Of a stretch of 64,000 nucleotides of DNA, positions 1 through 10,800 are shown piece by piece; the stretch's first letter is position 1, and the number at the start of each line of letters is the position of its first letter. The stretch comes from Cristatella mucedo (taxonomy: Eukaryota > Bryozoa > Phylactolaemata > Cristatellidae), in assembly GCA_009760855.2 (NCBI GenBank), contig WPIO01000002.1:14897501-14961500 (forward strand), written 5' to 3'. A program made the translations under genes and the position numbers. The notes under the pieces are model-generated. The model worked only from the letters and a program-made list of their open reading frames with translations, searched no databases and was not told where the DNA came from.

Positions 1-249
1 GAAAGGTTGGTCTGGTGTGAGCTTTGGCCCAACATGCATACAAACCAAAGGCATAGTCTCGTTTAATTCGAGGCACAGATGAACGACTTCAGAAGAACCG
101 TTGGTACAATCTGGTTAGAGAGTATATGTAAGAGCCATGCTGGAGCAACACAATAAGGGTACCAACAATGTAAGGTGTTATAGGTAGAGACCTTAGTTGC
201 TTACGAGTTTTACTTTCGGTGCATACAAGCTAGAGGCTCAATCGACAAA

Positions 250-560
250 CTTTTCAATTTAGTGTGAGGGGAGGAAAACTGATTTGATGGCTGGGGAGCT
301 GGTAGCGGGAGAGCTCACTGGAGGAGTAAAGAGGTCGGACAGGCAAGGTGGTGCAAGCGAATGAAATGACATGTAAGTCTGACTGTAGTTGAAATCAATT
401 TGGAGCTCAAGAGTTACCTAGTAAGGCTCGGGGAGAAGTGGCGCTAGACAACAGCTTGAGCAGCAACTTTAACGACAGACCAGACGAGCCACTGAGTTTT
501 TCGACAGTTGCAGACGACAAGCAGCACCGACCTGGCGTCCTGAAGGATGGGGAATGGAAT
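250..560 (-). mobile_element. L2-type LINE remnant, family C, RT C-terminal part
   Basis: Read on the minus strand, the 300-350 segment encodes a decayed 'CLSDLFTPPVSSPA' stretch. This matches the post-RT region of L2/CR1-type elements (typically LxPxYLSDLLxPxxP). The same arrangement recurs at 56640-57480. Many stops; no 3' tail seen. Confidence 0.4.
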
Positions 561-1154
561 ACCGTAGATTTGATTTCACAAACACTTACAAGTTAAAGAC
601 TTTAACATCAAAAGACTTTTATTTAGTGTGAGCGAGTGTGAGACTGCTAGACGCAGAGGATCAGAACGTGCTAGAGCTTGCGCGCTAGGAGCACCGAGGC
701 TGGATGGGTATACTAGTGTAAGCAAGTGAAAAGATTTGATATTTTTGAAATCTATTAGTTTCTAAATTTAATAGAAGGAATTTCTTGTGAAATTTTTCGA
801 TGCCATGATTTACCAGGCCACATTTTTGAGCGCTATTCAGATGGCGTTTGTGCGGGCCTCGTGAAGCAAATGGTCTTACCTACATTAAACAAGTAAATTG
901 CTTATAAAATGCCATATTTTCAATGTCTACTATGCGAGTTTTCAAGTCTCATCGAGATTTGTGAAGCACCGATAATAGTTTGGTCGCTGAGCCATGAGTG
1001 ATGGGTCTACGAGCTAGTCTTGAGTCACACGCGAGTGTCGCTGTAGTGTTGCATCACAGGAAGGGATAGTGCTTTTGTTTTTCTCAGCTGAAAATCTCAT
1101 TTGTTGATGGTAATACCGGTCGCCAGGAGCAGCAGATGAGTTTCTTAAACGAGC

Positions 1155-1245
1155 TTAATAATAAAAATTATAGACCATTTGTTTTGCGCCCTCAGAGAAC
1201 TAAATCTCTGTCTAGGAATTTCACAGATGCAGTACAGAAAGCATA
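1155..1245 (-). mobile_element. L2-type family A 3' tail, minus strand
   Basis: The run AATAATAAAAATTATAG is followed by GCGCCCTCAGAGAACTAAAT and CTCTGTCTAGG. This is the reverse complement of the family A 3' stem-loop and (ATT)n tail. No coding part is preserved. Confidence 0.6.
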
Positions 1246-2009
1246 GGACCTTGTCCTTTCCTTGCAGAGGTCATTTAGAATAATAATTTCGCTTCAGTAC
1301 AGCGCATTTAGAACGGCTTAGCTTTTAAATAAACAGTTTGTTAAATAATCAGCCAAAAAAGTACACAGAATCCTGCTAGGTCAACCATGATTTAAAGATT
1401 CAGTGGATGGAGTTGTTTTCTCCGAAAGTACTCTGTCTTACACTGTCCGAAAGTACGTTTTTCTCAAGTCTGCAACCAGCAGACGATGTAATAGAAAAGC
1501 AGGTTTGTATGTTTATGCCTGGAAAATTTAGCATTCACGCCTCTGTAGCTCAAGCGACAGCGCATCTGCCGGATTCCGTGCGTGGTTTCTCTTGAGCTTC
1601 ATGCGCAAGCACCACTGACCGCTAAGGTCATACCTTGAATTAAGTATTCTATGGCTTTTGTAGGCTACGTGAAATTTTAACTGTCTTGAGACAAAAAGAC
1701 TGGCTCTGTGAGTAAAATATACGGCTCTGAAAGTATCAGCTGTACTTATTTTATTCCTCATTTCCCATCTGCTAAAGCATACAAATTTACGCTCGCAAAA
1801 CTGTATTTCGCACGGCAATAGCAATTGTTCGATTCTTTCGGTTTTTAGACTAACCTTTTCTGAAGGTTATAGATTTACGCAGAGCACCTGCAGATATTAG
1901 ACGGGGAATAAGCCAGAACTTTGCAATAGACTTTCACTTTCGTTAACATGATAAGTCCTGCGGTAATAAACAAAACTAGACTGTAACATTTTGTTTACAC
2001 ATTTCATAC

Positions 2010-2552
2010 CAGGCAAGCAACGGATCGACTTCAAGGTTATATAGTTTTGGCGCTTACTTTTTGGTCGCTTCATTCTTTGGCTCCAGCCTATCTCTCAGAT
2101 CTACTCCCCCACCAGGCCAAGCATCGCACCACCCACTTTTCGGAATCCAAAAGTTTACCAATACCTCGCACAAATCTCAAATCCTTTGGAGACCCCGCAT
2201 TTAGTTCGTATGCTCCCAAAGCCTGGAACTCTCTCCCGACTTGCGTCAGAACATCCACTGACTTCTCCACATTTAAAAAGAACTTAAAAACACACCTGCT
2301 TAGGACAGCATTTAGTGAGTCCCTGTGGTTTGTCCTTATTGTGCTTATGCGTGCTTGCACTGTGCATGCTGCCACTAACCACACTTGGATGCTGACCCTG
2401 GCATGTCACCCCTAACCATGTTAATCATGTTGTTTATCAGGCATGATTCCACGTACCATTAGATGGTGTCTCCTTTGCAGCAAATGTGAAGCGCCTAGAA
2501 AGAGATTGAGTTCTCTGAGGGCACTTTATCAAGTGTATTATTATTATTATAC
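2010..2552 (+). mobile_element. 5'-truncated L2-type LINE, family A
   Basis: The open frame 2047-2415 encodes the C-terminal post-RT region (APAYLSDLLPHQAKHRTTHF, then SYAPKAWNSLPTCVR). It is nearly identical to the copies at 39915-40530 and 51228-52512. It ends in the family stem-loop (2480-2530) and (ATT)n. Element-derived, not a host gene. Confidence 0.85.
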
Positions 2553-2919
2553 AATTCCGGGAAAAACAATCATCTCGTGAGCCAACGCTCTGCACTGTTT
2601 CAGCTTGAAGTATGCCTTTGTGCGATACATACCTAGTGGGGTACTAGTATTTCGTGATATTTAATTCACAGCACTTTCTGGTTTCATGGAATTTTTTTAT
2701 TTCAGTTGGTCAATGACTCAATGAAGAGTCTGGGTAGTATTTCATTTTTAAAATAGTCATTCGATCGGGAAAGTTAATCCACGTGCCTAGCATGTGACCG
2801 CGTGAATTTATCCTTTACGTTTATTTATATTTTGTCTCAAATGAATGCATAAAAGTATTAGAGGAGATTACGCTTGACGGGCGGTGGATAAATTCTGCGA
2901 TTTGGAAATCGCTTCGCAC

Positions 2920-2921
<2 letters not shown>

Positions 2922-2998
<77 letters not shown>
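2922..2998. repeat. (GA)n microsatellite
   Basis: About 38 uninterrupted GA units. The serine-leucine frame on the minus strand is an artefact of this repeat. Confidence 0.98.
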
Positions 2999-3002
<4 letters not shown>

Positions 3003-3144
3003 ACATACGTATAGGATGCGAATAGAGAGGCTCTAATGTTTTACAATTTCTAATTTCGAGAGGTGGAACGTCGTGGGATTATTAAGTTAAAAATTTTCTC
3101 TACGGCTCTTTAAAATAAGATTACAATTGTAACTTTTAATTTTT

Positions 3145-3152
3145 TATAAATA
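3145..3152 (+). promoter_or_regulatory. TATA box of the first plus-strand gene
   Basis: TATAAATA lies about 30 bp before a GC-richer segment that begins with a CRE-like TGACGTGG (3177-3184) and leads into a 5' splice site at 3310. The spacing fits a TATA-driven start near 3175-3185. The start site is inferred. Confidence 0.5.
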
Positions 3153-3177
3153 TAGTTGGCAAACTCAAGAGGCACTG

Positions 3178-3309
3178 ACGTGGGTGACGCCTGTGAGAAC
3201 TGGCTTAGTATACTAGTCTACTCGGTCTAGGGAGGAAGCACTGCTCGTTCGGCTAGGAGGGAACGGAGAGAGGAAGCGCTTCTTCGCGAAAGATCCGGAA
3301 ACTGCGAGC
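3178..3309 (+). other. Probable 5' UTR exon of the first plus-strand gene
   Basis: A GC-richer 130-bp segment with no ATG on the plus strand, between the TATA box and a perfect donor (GCGAGC/GTAAGT at 3310). The next plausible acceptor is at 4790-4791, just before an ATG in good context, so this reads as a non-coding first exon. The exact 5' end is inferred. Confidence 0.45.
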
Positions 3310-4491
3310 GTAAGTTTTTACTTTTCTGCCTAAACTCTTGTCTTTCAGTAGAAAAAGATAATGTCTAGGGCTTCTTACGAATGCTGCTATAGTATGTCAG
3401 AGGTAGCATGCGACTGAGTAAAACTCGTTTATAAGACTCATTCGATCTTATTGTCGTAACTACTTCAGGTACTTGTTCGCTTTATTGACCGTGTGAGTAG
3501 CAATTTTTACACAATTCTTGTAGCTTACAACTATATTTAATAGCTTTCCAGTAAAACTGCATAGTTAATTAATATGAATGCGCTTTTAATTATGAATTGT
3601 TTTTATGTTTTCTTAACATTTAGAAAGTTCTTGATGAGATTGGCAAGTAAATATGCTAAGAAGGTTTGGGGTCTTTCAAAATTTACTAAGGAGGTTCCCA
3701 AAATATCTACACACTTCCTAGTAACAGAATTTAAAGGAGACTCTATGACCACCGTATGAAATTGCATGGGAGCACATGATTTTAATGATTGTTTCAACAG
3801 CAGGTAACATAGCAATGTATATGGGATGCATGCTAAGACGCATCACCCAGAATGTTTTAGCCCTTTCCTTGGCGAGCGAACTAATAGCTACTCTTATTTA
3901 GTTACTATAGCTCTTAGTCGGTGGTGACTTTACCGGAACTTGCATTCTATCGCCGCGAAAGAATTAGCCGAATTACTGAAGACGTAAAGGCAATATTAGT
4001 GAGGTAACGAACAAACTCCAAACTTTTGTAATTATGGCCAGTTTCAAGATTTGTTTGGTCTTCTTCTTGCCGTTTATCAGAAGCAGGTCACAGAAATTCA
4101 ACAACGGTATGATCTAACATTTAGAGTTAATTAATATTGCCAAAATATTAAGATTCTTCAAGTATACGTAATAAAATCAAGGTGCGTTACATATCAATTT
4201 AGTCTGGCAATAGTTGTACCTTTAAAATACAAGGGCTTAATGCTTAGACTTACAGGCGTCTTTAGATACGGCAGTTAGGTCCTTCAGATGTGATTGAATA
4301 CTAAAAATACTCATCCGCGAGCTTTTATTATTCTCTGAAGGGTGGCTTTTTCTATCGCAAGCTTTCTTGTCATGTTACACCGGTTGTCGCAGACTAGCAC
4401 TGGCTCCAAATCAAGCAGCATTGAATTTCATATTTTGTCATTCGTTTTGAAGGTGTTCGCGTGACTCAGTCGTCTAGAATTAGTCGTCTAG

Positions 4492-4725
4492 CCTCGAACC
4501 AACCTCAAATCTTTTGGAGACTGTAGTTCGTGTGCTTCAAAAGCCAGGAACTCATTCCTGACTGACGGTCCGATATCTCCTGACTTGACGCCTTTTTGTA
4601 CGCAAACTTTATGGGCGCTGATACTGCATGTTATTGCTACCGATGTTTAGATGCTTCTTTTACAGAAAATTTAAAGTACATAACAATTCTCTGAAGGCGT
4701 TACACTATAATTAAATGGTCATTTT
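4492..4725 (+). mobile_element. Degraded L2-type family A fragment
   Basis: AACCTCAAATCTTTTGGAGA and the following AAAAGCCAGGAACTCATTCC match the 'NLKSFGDRAFSSYAPKAWNS' segment of better copies. A decayed tail ends near 4720. It sits in the intron between the 5' UTR exon and exon 2. Confidence 0.6.
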
Positions 4726-4791
4726 TAGTGTTATTGTTTTTAGTATTTCCGTTAATTTATCGCCACAAGTAATCGTCGTTTTTCATTACAG

Positions 4792-4826
4792 GCCGTCAAG
4801 TATGGATCGCAAGCATGATAAGCATG
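4792..4826 (+). CDS. Gene 1 exon 2, with start codon
   Basis: The acceptor TTTTTCATTACAG precedes GCCGTCAAGT and then ATG at 4802, with A at -3 and G at +4. Eight codons (MDRKHDKH) plus one base run to the donor G/GTAGGC at 4827. Translation would start here because the upstream exon has no ATG. Confidence 0.5.
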
Positions 4827-7800
4827 GTAGGCTAATGCCATTTTAGTTGTCCTTCAACTTTTTCAAGGCTGCTTTTAAAATATTAAACAGCCCCAAAAGC
4901 CAAATGTGTTTGTAAAGGAAAAGAATGGACTCCATTTGCAATTTAATCTCTCCGATTAAGTGCGCTCTTCTAACCTCGACTATTTTCAGACTCTAGAACC
5001 TCGAGTCTCGGACTATTCGCACATTTCTGTAAGTGCTCGTGCACTGGCACCTTGGCATTTTTTATAATATTATGGAATTGACAAATCATCGCACCAGCGG
5101 GTGGGGGGGTTGGATTTAATCCGTGAAGTGAATAGGAGAAAATATACGCAAAGGTGGTGCACGAAGTAATTGATAGGAGTTGAGTGTAGCATCAGACCTT
5201 TCAAAATAACTTTTGAATTTTCAAAGGAACTTTTGAATGTCAATCGCCCCATCAGTCGTGAACGCAACCCATAATTCTTTATGCAGGCCACATTATGCTG
5301 GAAACTTGATAGATACTTATGGGCCGATTATTTAACACGTGGGCACGTGCGACACCTCTGACAGCCTTGTGGCTTGCTCGAGCTTAAGCCATGATGAAAT
5401 GGTCGAAATGAACGTGCCGTGCATCCATGACTTCGGTTGGTGCTTTTCTAGAAGTTGCTTAAACTGGGTTAGCCTTAGCGTACTTTGTATGAAAGGTATC
5501 TGCACTACGGAAGCCATTAATTTCTGACATCTTGCTGCACTAGGGAAAGGTTATGTCTACAGAGAAAGCTTGTCTTAATTTTCAATTTAGTCAGACAATA
5601 AGCCAAATTTCTGTGCTCTGCTCGGAAGATTGGTGAGTCAGCCCTGAACCTGCCCACAGTACAAATTTTCCGCGATCTGACCCTGTCTTTTGTTGGTTGG
5701 ATTACCAAGCGCTTTCTGTTTTTTTTTCGAAACCCTGACTGGTGATATATCGCCAAGGTCATGAACCACTTGCACCTATAGCATGGGTAGTGCCACTTTT
5801 TTCACACACTTGTTTGCTCAGAGTTAACTGTATGAAAATTTTCGCGAATGATTTCACCCAGAACATTGAGAAGTTCAGACTAGCAGCCATTACTAACCAG
5901 CGAAATACAAACGAACGTGCTCCATCGGAGTATTTTAGTGGGCGAGTTATACGGCGGTGGTGCACAACTGTGCTGAATTTAAAATAGAACGAAGAATTAG
6001 TTAGCCCTAAGGTCTACTTTATATGTCATTAAAACTTGTACCACTGGCTGCAAGTTCTGGAGGCCGGACTGTAAATAATTTCTGCCTGTTAATGTGCCTA
6101 CACAAGCTGATCCTATTTTTATAATTATTTTCTGATATGTTATTTTCTTCACTGAAATAGTCACCATAAAATGCAGGTACTTATATTTCGTGACATGAGC
6201 TAATGAGATTCACCGTTTTGTTTTGACTCAGCTCATAAGTATGAAAATTATTTATATTTTACTATGAATCACAGGCTCTCCAAATTGCAGTTTCGAATTG
6301 CTGCCAAATTATGTCAATTCACGCTAGCTAGACTGAAAGGTTGTGCTTTCTCGATTAAACGATATGTCCACGCTCATGTATTCAATTTCCCATTCTCAAA
6401 CAGACTGCCCTGGGCAGGACAATTTTTCAAAATTACTCTTCAACTTGCAGCCGCTGCTTAAGGCCATTAAGGCAAATTATCCTTTAAAGACGGCAATTAA
6501 GGCTTTTATTTAGCTCTCGGGGGGAGTTCAGGTCACCTGCCTGAGAGTTGTCCTCATTCATCGTGTTTTTTATATGTGAGTTGGGGATCTGGTCAGTGGA
6601 TGTAGACCGCCGTAGGCTATGGTTAAAAATTTTAAAACACACACGTGCGCACAATTTGTAGGACAGTATACCGAGAATCGGAGTGAGCACTTAATAAAAG
6701 TGGCCATTTATAGCCATCTCCTAAGTCCTACGTTGAGAGCAGTGGCACAATGGGCTCGGCGGGTCAATCGGCCGTGATCTAGAGCTTGTTAGATCGCTCA
6801 CTGCGCAGGGTGCCAATCTCCTGAGCTCAGTTCTATCTCGCATGACTCTCGGTCAAGTTTTTTCCCTCAAAAATTGCAAAGCTGCTTTTACCAAAAGCCT
6901 AAGAACGAACCCATTCATCAGCTATCAATTAACTTGTAATTACATCTCTGTAATTTATTTTTCCGTCTCTTACCTAGGCATATCTCAGTAGTGGTTTCTA
7001 AGAATTGTTATGCTTAAGAGAAATTTAGAATTAAACCATCGATGTTTTGCCTGAACCATTCAGGTGCTTACAGTCTTCCGGTAAAAGTCAGGTGCTTATG
7101 ATCACTTCTCAGAGCAAATCAAATCGCGAAGCTGCAAATACTTATCGGTTCAAATACTTAAAAATACTTAGCCTTCTGGATTATCCAGACGTTTAAAGTC
7201 TGTTCTTTTTCAAGCATGATTTTACTTACCATTCAATGGCATTTCCCTTTGCAGCAAATGTAAAGTGCCTAGAAAGAGATTAAGTTCTCTGAGGGCGCTT
7301 TATCAAGTGCATTATTATTATTATTATTTTTGTTCTAGTTTACAAGCTTCGCACGGCTATACTGTACATGCTTACTATTTATCCAAAATGATTTATAGAT
7401 CATACTATATAGATCAAGCATAAGATTTATAGATCACACTGCAGCGCTGACAATGGGCAGTGCCGCAGTGTGATCTATAAATCTGCCGTTCTTGTAACGG
7501 CGACGAGCCTCAGCCATTGAGTTTATCTCTACGGCAGTAACGAGTCGGAGTTAAAATAAAGTTGACGGATGAAGAAGTAAAGAGATACTTTTTTTAAATT
7601 TCAGGATGTAAATTTAGGAGGAACCTCTTGGCCGATATATGTGTCAAAGTAAAAAGTAAAGGTTTAGCTGATTCAAAAGCTCATTCAAATAGTGCGAGGA
7701 AGAGCGAGCAGTGCTGGCTGTTACCTGCCGAATTCTGTCTACAATAAAGAGTTGCCAACTTAAAAACTTGAGCCAGCGATCTGGAGCCTGACGCTCGAGC

Positions 7801-10800
7801 AACTTGCACTGACGCTGGGTCTTCGTAGCAAGACCGTAGTCTAATACCTGCGTCCGACTTGGCAGCAGAGCTGACCAGGGAGACTGGCTCAGAGATGACC
7901 TTCGAGTGACCTCGATCTTAGACGGCCCGTCGGCAATACGGGCACGGTGCTGCTGTGGCTTGCCCAGCTGGTCGCTTGATTGCTCGCTTCTAACCGCCAA
8001 AACTTAATTCACCAAAATGTTTTTGGAAAAATTATTCTGTTGCAACATAGTTATGCTTGAACGCCTGGCGAGAAGCTAACTAAATAGAACCCTAGAGTAA
8101 ACCACCCAAATACTGCCAAACCCATCAGTAATAGACTCGCGGATTTTGGCTCGAATAACATAAATAATGTGCCAAGAAAATAGCTCTCAGAAGACGGCTC
8201 TAACTCCAGTACCTTACTGCTCGCCGTTCTCAGTTTGTTGCACTGACGCGTGCAGTTGAGGAGGTAGCGAATGCAGCTAGGAAGACGAGTGAGAAGCAAT
8301 TGCTGTGGCCTAGTGATCGTAGTAACCGGTTTCCATAGGTCATAACTTGATAACCTATACCGGATCCCACGTTAAGAGCTGTGCCTTCACCGTTCGGGCA
8401 TTGTCTGTAAGTCAGATATCCATGACTTCTGCCGGGCCCCTGGGTAAAGCTTTAGTTTTAGATTTGCTTCAAATTCATCTCACTGCTGAACTTACCAACT
8501 GGGGTTCATATTTTTTTGTATCGTATAGCTATCAATTTCAGTGTGCCCTTCTTTAATGTTCAGAGTTTGTTGCTAAGCAAAGATGATGCATAAAGAAGCT
8601 GATAGTACATTAACAAATTATATAACCAACTTATTAAATTCTGCTCTGCTGGTGTGCTGAATCTTTCAAAAGTCTTAGTTTTTCATACCTGTAAGCATCC
8701 CTATTGGTCGAGTCTGCAAGTAATAATTAATGTTCGTCGTTATTGTTTCATATACATCGTTCATTTTAAGGATCTTCTTGCTTTGCAGCTGACGAAATTG
8801 ACAAAAAACGCCAAAAGCTGTCCATGCCCGGTCTGTTGGGTGTCTCTCATGAATGCGTAAAGGAGTTTGCACCTACAAGCAGTGCAGATGAGAAGGCACC
8901 AGAGAATTCTACCCAGAAATATGCCGTTACAGCGAAAGCTGTGCATGAGGAAGTGGCTCGAACGAAGGCTGCACCGGAGGAAGTGACTCAGGCGGAGGCT
9001 GCTCCGGAGGAAGTGGCTCAAGCTGAGGCTGAGCCGGAGGAAGTGGCTTTAGCAAAGGGTGGATCCGAGGAAGTGGCTTTAGCGAAGGTTTGGCCGGAGG
9101 AAGTGGCTCTAGCGAAGGCTGTTCAAGCGACAGTGGCTCAAGCGAAGGCCGAGCCGGAGGGAGTGGCTCTAGGGAAGGCTGTGCCAGAGGAAGTGCCTCG
9201 AGCGAAGGCTTCACTGGAGAAAGTGGCTCGAGAAAAATGCGTTCAGATGAAAAACCTAACGCAGAAGAAGTTACCGTTGGAAGCTCAGCCAGAGAAAGGT
9301 AAGCAAAGAAAATAGTTGAGCTGAATGCTCTATTGCCTACAGATTTTGCGAACGGGAGAAACACTGCTAATATTTCCAAGCTTTAAAGCATGCTATTGGC
9401 TCGACTATCTCACTGTTACCCGTGTATTTAACTTTTGCGAGCGTAGGAAATGTGCAGAAGTTTTACCTTACGAGTATCGGTGGCAGCTCATCCATCCTCG
9501 CAATAATATAATACTATAGATGCTTGGATTTAAGAGGCAAGACTATAAGCCGACTTATATCTTGACCAAAATACCTTGCCCTTAAACACTATATCTAACT
9601 TACTGTGCCTATCAACGATACAAACTGGTCGTCTCAACGGATTCAGCTGGAAGTCATCATAGACTGATACATTTCTTTGAGGACGCCTTTCTCAAATTTG
9701 GTCTTAGTAATGTTAACATTATTAGTTATTATTAATACATTTGATATAGCATACTCAGAGAACTCAATCTCTTTCTAGGCACTTTAAAAAATTTGCTGCA
9801 AAGGAAACACGATCGAGTGGTTAGTGGTAGCATGCTTAATAAACAGCAAGAACAACATTTTTAGGGATGATCTACACAGGGTCAGAATGCAGGTACGGTT
9901 GGTGACAGTACACGCAGTGTCAGCAAGCATAATCACTTAAAAAACAAATCGCAGGGACCCACTAAATGCTGTGATAAATAGGTGTGTGTTTATTTTCGTT
10001 TTAAATATTGTCAAGTCGGGAGATTTCCTGACGCATGTCGGGAGTTAATTCCAGGCTTTGTGAGCCTACTCACTAAAGGCACGGTCTCCAATGGATTTGA
10101 GATTTGTACGATGTATGGGTAAGCAGTTAGATTCAGAAAAGCGGATGGTACGATACTTTGCCGGTGGGGCGTAGATCTAATAGGTAGGCTGGAGACAAAG
10201 AGTGGAGGGACCTAAAGTGAGTGCAAAAACTTGAACTCGATACCCTGCTTGATTGGGAGCAAGTGGAGGTAGGCGAAAATTGGTGTAATGTGACAATTGT
10301 CGCAAGTTCACGACAGGAAAGGCTCTCTTTAGAGAACAATGATGCTTCTTAAATGGCAGCTGTAGACCTCGTGCTTTAGGTCATTCTGTGGTCCGAATCC
10401 TCGATCTGCGCCCAAGAGATCGGTGCTGCATTAAATCATAGAGCGTAGTTTGCTGCAGAGATTATAATGTAGCCAAAAAAGAATTTGCTACAAAAATATC
10501 AAACCATATTATGACCTACTACAGATTCTATCAATAATTGTTTTGAAACTAAGATTTTGATCTTATCACTTTTGTTTCAGTGTGTTAGACTGATATAAGA
10601 CTGCTTAAGGCGGTTAAATGGTAATGGTGCTCTTACAAGCACTCTAGTAATCGAATAGCTTTGTTATGCGTTTGTAGGGGATAGTTTTGGTTTGCTTCTT
10701 GACTGATAACGTTGGGATGCTGTACGGATTTTATTTTGATTCAGCTAGGTGAACCAATTGCGACGTTTGCCTCATCATTACTAGGAGTAATCCACATTCT

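Larger units (their letters stand above)
1..2005. other. Upstream intergenic stretch with repeat remnants
   Basis: I see no supportable gene here. The small open frames at 1407-1595 (+) and 1528-1824 (-) have no splice sites, homology or coding character. Two remnants of non-LTR elements are listed separately (250-560 and 1155-1245). The rest looks like unique AT-rich sequence. Confidence 0.5.
5029..8788 (+). other. Long intron of gene 1
   Basis: No further exon that I can support. It contains an L2-type fragment at 7200-7328 and a perfect inverted repeat at 7423-7484. The minus-strand open frames at 7644-8000 (118 codons) and 8051-8299 have no homology or splice support. A GTAAGT at 8393 has an open stretch before it but in the wrong phase. 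Confidence 0.4.

Noticed and set aside
2821-3006. Ser-Leu repeat protein on the minus strand
   Set aside because: Translation of the (GA)n microsatellite.
6735-6850. Another tRNA-like element (GTGGCACAATGGGCTCGGC)
   Set aside because: An A-box-like start, but no B box at the right distance and no match to the SINE body.
7644-8000. 118-codon minus-strand frame
   Set aside because: No splice sites, homology or repeats. Several frames of this length are expected by chance in this much sequence.
8347-8556. Exon ending at the GTAAGT at 8393
   Set aside because: The open stretch ends in phase 0, incompatible with the phase-1 exons on both sides, and the acceptor is poor.
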